Assembly: GCA_026389655.1 (NCBI GenBank)
Contig: JAPLHL010000101.1
Span: 1 to 8,364, forward strand
Reading direction: 5' to 3'
DNA length: 8,364 bases
DNA from: Chloroflexota bacterium
GTDB lineage: Bacteria > Chloroflexota > Dehalococcoidia > GIF9 > UBA5629
This document shows, piece after piece, positions 1 to 6,103 of this stretch; within the stretch, counting starts at the first letter, position 1; each line of letters opens with the position of its first letter. A model generated the notes under the pieces. It ran no database searches. It was not told where the DNA came from and saw only the letters and a list, made by a program, of their open reading frames with translations. The position numbers and the translations under genes were made by a program.

Positions 1-77
1 TGGATTTTCTGGCTTCGTTGAAGCTTAGCTCCATCAAAAGGATGGACACTATAGACAGCGTGCCGGTAATGAGATAG
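1..77 (+). CDS. 3' end of unrecognised gene X (partial, runs off the left edge)
   Basis: The window opens inside a reading frame whose first complete codon begins at base 3 and which ends with TAG at 75-77. The visible C-terminus reads DFLASLKLSSIKRMDTIDSV and then PVMR. That it is coding is supported by the copy at 3043-3119: of six base differences over 77 bases, five are synonymous and one changes Met to Ile, which is the pattern of a protein under selection. I do not recognise the family from 25 residues. The gene lies 153 bases before the first binding lipoprotein and probably belongs to the same functional cassette, because both were duplicated together. Confidence 0.6.
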   Translation, partial: DFLASLKLSSIKRMDTIDSVPVMR

Positions 78-127
78 CCCTTAACTAATAATTAATAGCC
101 TTTCATATAAATACCAAGTAGTGTTAT

Positions 128-210
128 CTGCCAGAGTTAAAGCGAATAAGAACATATGCAAATTTGTATGAAATGGACTATGATAACGGGACAGTATCTT
201 GAATATAATT
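128..210 (+). promoter_or_regulatory. Conserved leader block upstream of lipoprotein 1 (probable promoter or regulatory region)
   Basis: Although the spacer between gene X and the lipoprotein has diverged, patches are shared with the equivalent place in copy 2 (3182-3262): CTGCCAGAGT followed by TAAAG or CAAAG, then ATGGACTAT at 173-181, then GGGACAGTAT in one copy and AGGACAATAT in the other. A TATAAT sits at 204-209 but has no convincing -35 at 16-18 bases and is not kept in copy 2, so I do not assign a promoter. The shared patches could be a promoter with an activator site or simply residual ancestry. Confidence 0.35.
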
Positions 211-230
211 AGGTTTTTGAGGGGTAAGAG

Positions 231-1505
231 ATGAAGAAGAACTTAGTTAATGTTTTCATTACGATTGTCTTTGCGATTGTTATGATCGCGTCCTGCGCAG
301 CACCCGTAGCCAAGGAGCCAGCAGCTCCAAAAATCCTGAAAATCGGCAGCGTTATGCCATTCTCTGGCTGGGGCAGCATGTGGGGTGAGTCGTTTAAGTC
401 TGTTATGGAGATATACCGGGACCTTATCAACAGCGATGGCGGATGGCAGGTTGGGGACGACAAATATGCGATCGAGCTGTATTTTGCTGACGGCCCCATT
501 TTAAACATTCCTGGCGATGCTGCCGCTACGCGGAGCCTTGTCTACGATAAAAATGTGTCGGCGGTTGTAAGCTATTTTGATATTGGGTATTCAGCCGTGG
601 CACCTATAACTACACCAGAAAAGGTCATCCTTGACAGCACCACTATTAGCATGGGCACATATAATGCCGAGAGGGAGCCGTATACTATCTTCGGCTATCC
701 TGCAGTGGAAATGTGCATCAACCAGGCAATGTCTGTCATGCACGCCTTCCCTCAGTATAAGACGCTATGCTGGACCGGCCCCATGGGCGGTAATGTTCAG
801 ATTGAGAAAATCTACGGGCCAGTAGATGAAGCGATATTAGAAAAATACGGCGTGAGGAGCATCCGGTGTTACTATACAGAAGGCACAACTAATTTCACGT
901 CATATCTGACCAAGATGGCTGATATGGGCGCTCAGATCCTGTTTAGTTTTGATTCACCGGTCCAGGTAGGACTGATGGCCAAGCAGCGGACCGAGCTGGG
1001 TTACAATTGGCCCATTGCACAGGCCTCCGCCGTTTTGGATAAAGATACTATCAGGGGATTGACCGGCAGTGAGAAAGCCATGCAGAATATTTGCGGCGAC
1101 TACTGCTATCCGTGGATAATGAAAAAGGTGCAGGTGGCACCCAGGTACCTTGATATGGCTAACCGGATAAGAGCGGAGTACAAGCTGAAAAATGGCGGAA
1201 AGGAACCGTATGCCGAAGCCTTTGGTTTGGGAGCAGGATCTATGGGGCAATACCTGGAGGGTCTGCAAATGGCAGGAACAGTCGATCCTGATAAGGTGAT
1301 GTCGGTGTTGCGTGGCGGGACAGTAGAAACATTCCTAGGCAAATATACGCTGTCAGGCAAAGACGCCTACGGATCCCCCGTTGTCTTCGGGTACCCCTGC
1401 TGCATGGGTATAATTAAAGGCAATGAATACGTTTATCTCAACGAAGAACCAATGTGGGATGTAGATCATCCGATTGTAGATCTCAAGAAACTCGCTGATA
1501 AATAA
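231..1505 (+). CDS. Solute-binding lipoprotein of branched-chain amino acid ABC transporter type (LivK-like), paralog 1
   Basis: This is a 424-residue extracytoplasmic ligand-capture protein of the type 1 periplasmic-binding fold (Peripla_BP_6/LivK-like group), expected to feed a Liv-type permease. Residues 1-21 are a lipoprotein signal (basic MKKN, hydrophobic core, lipobox IASC with lipidated Cys22). The mature N-terminus holds the usual first strand and loop, KIGSVMPFSG (37-46), followed by a helix and the strand IELYFADG. The start at ATG 231 is fixed by GAGGGG at 219-224, six bases upstream. Cysteines at 288 and 292 in CGDYCYP and at 390-391 are notable for an exported protein. Neither permease nor ATPase is encoded in the window, so the ligand is unknown; in this family it may be an amino acid, amide, aromatic acid or another small acid. 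It is about 78% identical to the gene at 3288. Confidence 0.9.
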   Translation: MKKNLVNVFITIVFAIVMIASCAAPVAKEPAAPKILKIGSVMPFSGWGSMWGESFKSVMEIYRDLINSDGGWQVGDDKYAIELYFADGPILNIPGDAAATRSLVYDKNVSAVVSYFDIGYSAVAPITTPEKVILDSTTISMGTYNAEREPYTIFGYPAVEMCINQAMSVMHAFPQYKTLCWTGPMGGNVQIEKIYGPVDEAILEKYGVRSIRCYYTEGTTNFTSYLTKMADMGAQILFSFDSPVQVGLMAKQRTELGYNWPIAQASAVLDKDTIRGLTGSEKAMQNICGDYCYPWIMKKVQVAPRYLDMANRIRAEYKLKNGGKEPYAEAFGLGAGSMGQYLEGLQMAGTVDPDKVMSVLRGGTVETFLGKYTLSGKDAYGSPVVFGYPCCMGIIKGNEYVYLNEEPMWDVDHPIVDLKKLADK

Positions 1506-1687
1506 AACTCATAGACCTTGATCCTGATGTATAGCATTTTGCATTTGGTGGATATATAGGCCTATTGGGCTTGTGGGAATAATTGAGGAGATGGCATCAG
1601 TACTGGAAAGCAGGTCAAGTATTTCATGCCGATGAGTAGAGATGTATGATGCCTCCTACCACTTCTGAGATAAGGAGAAACCTGAAA
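1506..1687. other. Spacer between lipoprotein 1 and the GH172-like gene
   Basis: The first 40-45 bases retain similarity to the region after the second lipoprotein. The remainder is unrelated to anything else here. A weak hairpin (AGGCC, loop TATTG, GGCTT with one G-U pair, around 1558) lacks a T-run, so I do not call a terminator. No convincing promoter is visible, so the GH172-like gene may be read through from upstream. Confidence 0.4.
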
Positions 1688-2941
1688 ATGTTTGAAAACT
1701 ATCAACGCCCCCTTTACGTTCTAGATGAGGCAACTACTTATCGAGTTTCAAGTTGGGACAGGAATGGTAATAATATCGACTTCCTGATACTCCTACCAGG
1801 GGAATCTCATACTCTAGCCGAGTTGAAAGGGCCAGGCTGTATCAAGCATTTCTACTGTGCTATGGTTAACCACAGTCGTTTGCTCTACCGCAAGCTTATA
1901 CTTCGAGTGTGGTGGGATGATGAGAAAAGCCCCAGTGTCGAAGTGCCTCTTGGGGATTTCTTTTGTATTAGTAATTGTTCGGTTCGCTTTGTTAACTCTT
2001 TGATGATGGTCATTAATCCGGGTTCAAGTAACATGTATACTCATGGTCTGAACTGCTATTTACCGATGCCGTTTGCCAAGAGCGCACGAGTAGAGCTTGA
2101 GTATCAGGCATCCGGTGAAGGGGACGAGCCAGCGACAGCCTTCTGGTATCATCTTGACTCGGAACATTGTCCAGATATGTCATGGGACAATGTCGGTTAT
2201 TTGCATGCTCAGTGGCGCAGAGAAAAACTCACTAAAAGCACAGATAGTCAATATAAAAATGTTCAACTATGGCCAGGTACCAACCTGAATGGTTCGGAGA
2301 ACTACGTCATCCTTGAAGCTAAGGGGAAGGGACAGATAGTGGGATTGCATCTCCAGGTTGATAATATAGCTGGCGGATGGTACGGAGAGGGGAATGACCA
2401 GATTTTTATTGATGGTGAGAAGTGGCCTCCATCGTATCCCGGTACTGGCACAGAGGAAATATTTGGCGGCGGAGCATGTCCCAATACGGAATACTCTGGG
2501 CCTTACACCGGCTTCCATCTTATCAGCAGTCCTGCTTTCTCAGGTAAGAATGCCATGTATCGCTGGTATATTAATGATTTGATCAAGTTCCAGCGGTCGA
2601 TCAAGATGACCATAGAGCATGGACACGCCAACAATTTTGAAAACGACTATGCCAGCGTTGCCTACTGGTATCAGATAGAGCCCCATGCCGTATTTCCTGA
2701 ATTGCTACCGGTAAGGGAAAGGTTACCACGCTTCCCTGAGGCATTTTTTGAGGCTGAACGTAAGGTAGCACAAATTAATGAGTTGCAAAGCAAGTTGATG
2801 AATGAAAAAGGACCCCTAAATGCCATGCAGATAGTTTTTGCTTTGCGCTTAGTCGCTGACAAGTTGATGCGTGAGGATAAATACGAAGACGCGTGTATTG
2901 AATATGATAAAGTGATAACCGGGCTTACTGCCTGGCTCTGA
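1688..2941 (+). CDS. DUF2961 / glycoside hydrolase family 172-like protein with C-terminal helical extension
   Basis: The protein resembles the DUF2961 family, founding members of which (GH172) act on alpha-fructofuranosyl or D-arabinofuranosyl linkages. Supporting features, numbered from the upstream ATG at 1646, are SSWDRNGNNIDF (35-46), the PGCIKHFY strand (63-70), WYGEGNDQIFIDGE (245-258) and GTGTEEIFGG (266-275). Glu248 and Glu270 lie 22 residues apart and probably match the catalytic Glu pair described for the Bifidobacterium GH172 enzyme; this is by motif, not alignment. Residues 365-431 are strongly helical and TPR-like, beyond the usual beta-rich fold. There is no signal peptide or lipobox, so a cytoplasmic enzyme acting on imported oligosaccharides is expected. 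I prefer ATG 1688 (417 residues), which has AAGGAG ten bases upstream; ATG 1646 (431 residues) has no ribosome site. Exact substrate unknown. Confidence 0.8.
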   Translation: MFENYQRPLYVLDEATTYRVSSWDRNGNNIDFLILLPGESHTLAELKGPGCIKHFYCAMVNHSRLLYRKLILRVWWDDEKSPSVEVPLGDFFCISNCSVRFVNSLMMVINPGSSNMYTHGLNCYLPMPFAKSARVELEYQASGEGDEPATAFWYHLDSEHCPDMSWDNVGYLHAQWRREKLTKSTDSQYKNVQLWPGTNLNGSENYVILEAKGKGQIVGLHLQVDNIAGGWYGEGNDQIFIDGEKWPPSYPGTGTEEIFGGGACPNTEYSGPYTGFHLISSPAFSGKNAMYRWYINDLIKFQRSIKMTIEHGHANNFENDYASVAYWYQIEPHAVFPELLPVRERLPRFPEAFFEAERKVAQINELQSKLMNEKGPLNAMQIVFALRLVADKLMREDKYEDACIEYDKVITGLTAWL

Positions 2942-2966
2942 TGCACTATTCATTACCATTTCTATG

Positions 2967-3119
2967 TAAGAGGCTTTTATCAACGGGAACAGGAAGACCA
3001 TCAACATCTGCCCGGAACTGGTGAACTACAGGCCCGTCAGCCTGGATTTTCTGGCTTCGTTGAAGCTTAGCTCTATTAAACGGATGGACACTATAGACAG
3101 CGTGCCAGTGATAAGATAG
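2967..3119 (+). pseudogene. Truncated relic of gene X (C-terminal ~49 codons only)
   Basis: The frame matching the gene X tail is open from just after a TAA at 2967-2969 to TAG at 3117-3119. It reads NGNRKTINICPELVNYRPVS and then the same LDFLASLKLSSIKRMDTIDS tail as at the left edge. There is no ATG and no ribosome-binding site before a plausible start, and the preceding sequence is the end of the GH172-like gene plus about 28 bases, so the 5' part of the gene is missing. The tail differs from copy 1 almost only at silent positions (24 of 25 residues identical), so it was probably a functional protein end until recently. It supplies 24 more residues of gene X than the left edge shows. Confidence 0.6.
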
Positions 3120-3181
3120 CCGTCAACTTATGAGAATAGTTATAAATATAATTACTAAGTAGTATTACTAAATATTATTAC

Positions 3182-3262
3182 CTGCCAGAGTCAAAGTGTT
3201 TAAGAATATATACAAAATTATATATAATGGACTATCATATCAGGACAATATCCAGAATAAAA
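3182..3262 (+). promoter_or_regulatory. Conserved leader block upstream of lipoprotein 2
   Basis: This is the counterpart of the block at 128-210: CTGCCAGAGTCAAAG from 3182, ATGGACTAT at 3227-3235, then CAGGACAATAT. The rest of the 168-base spacer is very A+T-rich and poorly conserved. Retention of these patches in an otherwise drifting leader suggests a shared promoter or regulator site, but no clear -35/-10 pair can be assigned in both copies. Confidence 0.35.
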
Positions 3263-3287
3263 CCACGATTTAATTGAGGTGGCAACA

Positions 3288-4562
3288 ATGAAGAGGAACC
3301 TGGTTAATATTCTCATCACACTAGTCCTGGCGATATCTATAACAGCTTCCTGTACAGTACCGGGAGCCAAGGAGCCGGAAGGTCCAAAAGTCCTGAAAAT
3401 CGGCAGCGTTATGCCATTCTCTGGCTCGGCCAGCCTATGGGGCATGTCAATGAAGCCTGTGATGGAGATCTACAGGGACCTTATCAACAGCGACGGCGGA
3501 TGGCAAATAGGGGACGATAAATATACGATCGAGTTATATTTCGCAGACGGCCCCATTTTCAGCATTCCTGCCGACGCTTCCGCAACGCGGAGCCTCGTTT
3601 ACGATAACAAGGTCTCGGCGATTGTAAGCTACTATGGTATCGGATATTCAGCAGTGGCGCCTATCACTACTGCAGAGAAGGTCATCCTAAACTGCACTAC
3701 TATTAGCATGGGTACATTTAACGCCGAGAAAGAGCCCTATTCCATTTTCGGGTTCCCCGCAGTGGAGATGAGTATCAACCAGGCAATGGCTGTCATGCAG
3801 GCCTTCCCCCAATACAAGACGATCTGCTGGACCGGAACCAAGGGCGGCAATGTTGAGATTGAGAAAATTTATGGACCTGTAGATGACGCGATTGAAAAAA
3901 AATACGGAGTTAAGTGCATCCGGCTTTATTATCCTGAAGGTACAACCAATTACACGTCATATCTGACCAAGATGGCTGAGATGGGCGCACAGGTACTGTT
4001 TAGTTTCGGCACACCGCTTGAGGTCGGGCTGATGGCCAAGCAGCGGCATGAACTCGGTTACAATTGGCCTATTATCCAAAACGCCTCTGTTCTGGATACA
4101 AATGTTGTCAAGGGGTTGGCCGGAAGTCAGGAAGCCATGCAGAATATTTGTGGCGACTACTGCTATCCGTGGGTGCTGAAAAAGGTGCAGGTAGCGCCCA
4201 GATACCTGGATATGGCTAACCGGATAAGAGCGGAGTTCAAACTGAAAAATGGTGGCAAGGAGCCATACGCCGGAGCTTTCGGCGTGGGTGCAGTGTCTAT
4301 GGGGCAGTACCTGGAGGGTGTGCAAATGGCAGGGACAATTGACCCTGACAAGGTGATGTCTGCGTTACGTGAAGGGCCAGTAGAAACGTTCCAGGGTAAA
4401 TATACCCTGTCCGGCAAACAGGCCTACGGATCCCCCGTTGTCTTCGGATACCCCTGCGGCATGAGTATAATTAAAGGCAATGAAAACGTTTATCTCAACG
4501 AAGAGCCAATGTGGGATGTAGATCATCCGATTGCAGATATCAGCAGTCTCACAACTAAATAA
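3288..4562 (+). CDS. Solute-binding lipoprotein of branched-chain amino acid ABC transporter type (LivK-like), paralog 2
   Basis: This is a second 424-residue type 1 binding lipoprotein, aligning with the product of 231-1505 without gaps (about 94 differences by hand). The signal sequence has MKRN, a hydrophobic stretch and lipobox TASC with lipidated Cys22; Thr at -3 is less usual than Leu, Val or Ile. I start at ATG 3288 because it matches the paralog start exactly and lies five bases after GAGGTGG (3276-3282). The in-frame GTG at 3279 lies inside that ribosome site. Conserved family elements are KIGSVMPFSG (37-46), IELYFADG and the CGDYCYPW segment near 288-295. Differences from paralog 1 concentrate at residues 47-57 and 263-282, so the ligand may differ. 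The gene is followed after 37 bases by the DUF2284 gene and may be co-transcribed with it. Confidence 0.9.
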   Translation: MKRNLVNILITLVLAISITASCTVPGAKEPEGPKVLKIGSVMPFSGSASLWGMSMKPVMEIYRDLINSDGGWQIGDDKYTIELYFADGPIFSIPADASATRSLVYDNKVSAIVSYYGIGYSAVAPITTAEKVILNCTTISMGTFNAEKEPYSIFGFPAVEMSINQAMAVMQAFPQYKTICWTGTKGGNVEIEKIYGPVDDAIEKKYGVKCIRLYYPEGTTNYTSYLTKMAEMGAQVLFSFGTPLEVGLMAKQRHELGYNWPIIQNASVLDTNVVKGLAGSQEAMQNICGDYCYPWVLKKVQVAPRYLDMANRIRAEFKLKNGGKEPYAGAFGVGAVSMGQYLEGVQMAGTIDPDKVMSALREGPVETFQGKYTLSGKQAYGSPVVFGYPCGMSIIKGNENVYLNEEPMWDVDHPIADISSLTTK

Positions 4563-4599
4563 AACTCATGGACCTTCATGGTCAAGGCAGGTATCTTGC

Positions 4600-5142
4600 A
4601 TGGATAATACCGATCTTGAAAAATACTGCGCCTTCGGGAAAGAGCACGGCGTTACCGATGCAAAAATAATTCACCCGAGCACGGTCGTCACAGCGGCATG
4701 GGTCAGATGGAAGTGCAGGTACGGTTGCCCCGTCTACGGAGAGAGGTATACCTGTCCACCGGATTCGCCAACCCACCAGCAAACCCGCGAAATACTGGAT
4801 TGCTATAATCGCGCGATACTCTTTCACCAGGAGCAGCCGGCTTTACCAGAGAGAAGCAAAATCGGCAAGGACTTCCTCAACAGGATGATTGAATTGGAGG
4901 GGGAGATATTCAAGGACGGTTATTATAAAGCGTTCGTCTTCCTGGCAGGCCCGTGTCACTTATGCAAGGAATGCGCCAAGTCAAAAGGGCTGCCGTGCAA
5001 TTTCGGGGGTAAAGCCAGGCCATGCATGGAATCCAGCGGCATAGATGTTTTTCAGACTGCCAGGAATAATGGCTTCCAGATCGTTTCCCTGAGAGAAAAG
5101 AGCGAAACCCGCAATATCTTCAGCCTGATGTTGATCGACTGA
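4600..5142 (+). CDS. DUF2284 family predicted metal-binding cysteine protein
   Basis: The 180-residue product carries the cysteine pattern of the DUF2284 family. An N-terminal cluster lies in WKCRYGCPVYGERYTCPP (Cys39, Cys43, Cys52), and a C-terminal cluster in GPCHLCKECAKSKGLPC (Cys119, 122, 125, 133), followed by KARPCMESSGIDV with a further Cys142. The pattern suggests an Fe-S cluster or other thiolate metal site; members are found mainly in anaerobes and no reaction is established that I know of. I choose ATG 4600, with AAGGCAGG nine to ten bases upstream, because the family-like region begins there. An upstream in-frame ATG at 4531 would overlap the lipoprotein gene by 32 bases and add 23 residues with no family character. 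The protein has no signal peptide and is probably cytoplasmic. Confidence 0.85.
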   Translation: MDNTDLEKYCAFGKEHGVTDAKIIHPSTVVTAAWVRWKCRYGCPVYGERYTCPPDSPTHQQTREILDCYNRAILFHQEQPALPERSKIGKDFLNRMIELEGEIFKDGYYKAFVFLAGPCHLCKECAKSKGLPCNFGGKARPCMESSGIDVFQTARNNGFQIVSLREKSETRNIFSLMLID

Positions 5143-5157
5143 TCCTTGCAATGACCG

Positions 5158-5191
5158 GGCCATCCCTGCTTAATAACAGCAAAGGATGGCC
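5158..5191. terminator. Hairpin terminator between converging genes
   Basis: GGCCATCC (5158-5165) pairs perfectly with GGATGGCC (5184-5191). Inside, TGCT (5167-5170) and AGCA (5178-5181) can extend the stem after a small asymmetric bulge. A T-rich run (TTACTTTCT) follows on the + strand, 15 bases beyond the DUF2284 stop, which fits Rho-independent termination of the left-hand operon. The minus-strand gene ends at 5204, so the hairpin may also stop transcription from the other side, though no T-run follows in that direction. Confidence 0.7.
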
Positions 5192-5203
5192 TTACTTTCT
5201 GAA

Positions 5204-5971
5204 TTATTTAAGAGGTTGTCTGCCTGTTCCCGCCGGACCTGCGTAAGTCTGGGCAATTTCCATAAAGCGCAGGGCTTCACTGCCTGAAATCTGGAGTTTT
5301 GTATCTTTCCAATGCCTTCGTTGAACAGCCACCAGGCAAAAATCAGCCGCGGTACCTTTAATAGTATTATCAGCCCCTTCAGGCCCATTGGTCCACAAAG
5401 CGCCTGACGGCAAGGTCACTTCTACCCGAATAGGGATCTCGGGCACACCCAGGCCATGGACCTGGTAGGCATAAGGCCGGGCCTGGCATGCCAGGTAGGC
5501 AACATGACGCAGCCGGTCAGTGTACACAGGTTTTACCTTAACGGCGTCATAGCAATCCATACCATGCGCCCATGTCTCCATCAGCCGTGCGGTAGCAAAG
5601 GCACGGGCTCCCATTGGCAGCGCGAACCACGGCAGCCTCGCTTTCGGGTCCAACTTCGCCAACGCATCGTCCATGACTTCACGTGATTTCCTCCACCACG
5701 CCAGTACCTGCGAAGGTTTCATGGCCCGCCCCTGTTCGACTCCCACTTCATTAAACGTAAAACCAACCTTAAATGCCAGTTCGAAATATGAATTGTCGCC
5801 TTTGCTGGTTGCAATAGCAACATCATCTATATAAGCAATATGCGACACCGAGTCTTTGACAGTCCAGGGTATTGCCGGGGTGGGCAGGTCCCATTGTTCG
5901 TCTTTCAGTGTGGCAAGCAGGCCATCTAAAGACTCCTGTTCGGCCTTTAAGTCAGCGACAATCTCTTTCAT
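5204..5971 (-). CDS. TIGR03084-like metal-binding protein (DinB / maleylpyruvate isomerase fold)
   Basis: This 255-residue protein has the N-terminal four-helix metal-binding domain of the DinB/mycothiol-dependent maleylpyruvate isomerase group. WTVKDSVSHIAYIDD (36-50) supplies His44, and RLMETWAHGMDCYD (129-142) supplies Glu132 and His136. The H...E-x3-H set matches the Zn ligands known in that isomerase. The C-terminus ends with a segment characteristic of the TIGR03084 group, FMEIAQTYAGPAGTGR (236-251). Length agrees with the family (about 260). The start is supported by GAGGTG (complement of 5976-5981) four bases upstream. Relatives use small-thiol-dependent isomerisation or remain uncharacterised, so the reaction here is unknown. 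It lies 132 bases downstream of the CCG/Fe-S gene on the same strand, and co-transcription is possible. Confidence 0.85.
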   Translation of the reverse strand: MKEIVADLKAEQESLDGLLATLKDEQWDLPTPAIPWTVKDSVSHIAYIDDVAIATSKGDNSYFELAFKVGFTFNEVGVEQGRAMKPSQVLAWWRKSREVMDDALAKLDPKARLPWFALPMGARAFATARLMETWAHGMDCYDAVKVKPVYTDRLRHVAYLACQARPYAYQVHGLGVPEIPIRVEVTLPSGALWTNGPEGADNTIKGTAADFCLVAVQRRHWKDTKLQISGSEALRFMEIAQTYAGPAGTGRQPLK

Positions 5972-6103
5972 AAAGCACCTCTATTTATATAGTGTGAAAA
6001 CGTTTTTGATCTTCAATCTGATTTCAGCATTACCGGCAGTATCAACGATGGGCTTATTGAAACACATTAATATACCACATTGATAAAGTGGCATGGCAAC
6101 CGG
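5972..6103 (-). promoter_or_regulatory. Spacer between the CCG/Fe-S gene and the TIGR03084-like gene, with an imperfect palindrome
   Basis: The 132-base gap between two minus-strand genes contains CCACATTGATAAAGTGG at 6075-6091, an imperfect inverted repeat (CCAC...GTGG with a TT/AA inner pair) just beyond the stop codon of the upstream gene. On the minus strand, TATATAAAT lies about 12 bases before the ribosome site of the downstream gene, but the nearest -35-like TTGAAG is 19 or more bases away. A weak internal promoter is possible and not proven. Confidence 0.25.

Larger units (their letters stand above)
1..1550 (+). repeat. Duplicated cassette, copy 1 (gene X tail + leader + binding lipoprotein)
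   Basis: Bases 1-77 match 3043-3119 at about 92% identity (six mismatches, no gaps). The leader (78-230) matches 3120-3287 in patches. The lipoprotein gene matches codon for codon, without gaps, over 424 residues. Similarity continues weakly past the stop codon: both copies read TAAAACTCAT followed by GACCTT, and both reach a TTGCAT motif about 40 bases on. The right border is therefore only approximate. The left border lies outside the window, because copy 2 shows more of gene X than is visible here. The copies are diverged paralogs in direct orientation, not a recent exact repeat or an assembly artefact. Confidence 0.85.
2970..4605 (+). repeat. Duplicated cassette, copy 2 (gene X relic + leader + binding lipoprotein)
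   Basis: This is a direct repeat of 1-1550, offset by 3042 bases over the gene X tail and by 3057 over the lipoprotein gene (the leader here is 15 bases longer). The left part (2970-3042) can be compared only with sequence outside the window. The right border fades after the lipoprotein stop, close to the start codon of the DUF2284 gene. The inter-copy segment of roughly 1.4 kb carrying the GH172-like gene has no counterpart downstream of copy 2. Confidence 0.85.

Noticed and set aside
164..184. Candidate promoter TTGTAT...TATGAT before lipoprotein 1
   Set aside because: The spacing is only nine bases and the pair is not conserved in the copy 2 leader.
1555..1580. Possible terminator hairpin after lipoprotein 1
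   Set aside because: The stem is only five pairs including a G-U, and no T-run follows.
1591..1635. Small ORF of 14 codons starting ATGGCATCAG after GAGGAG, before the GH172-like gene
   Set aside because: The purine-rich site abuts the ATG with no spacing and the peptide is tiny, with nothing to support expression.
1646..1687. Upstream ATG start for the GH172-like gene (14 extra residues)
   Set aside because: There is no ribosome-binding site before it, whereas ATG 1688 has AAGGAG ten bases upstream. It cannot be fully excluded.
3957..4417. Open frames on the minus strand within both lipoprotein genes (also 954-1360)
   Set aside because: They occur at the same place in both paralogs because the sense strand is conserved; they have no ribosome sites and low-complexity, non-family translations.
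4531..4599. Upstream ATG giving a 203-residue DUF2284 protein
   Set aside because: It would overlap the end of the lipoprotein gene in another frame and the added residues lack family character; the ATG at 4600 has a ribosome site.
1..4605. Possibility that the repeat is a composite transposon
   Set aside because: No transposase gene, terminal inverted repeats or target-site duplications were seen, and the copies are too diverged for a recent insertion.
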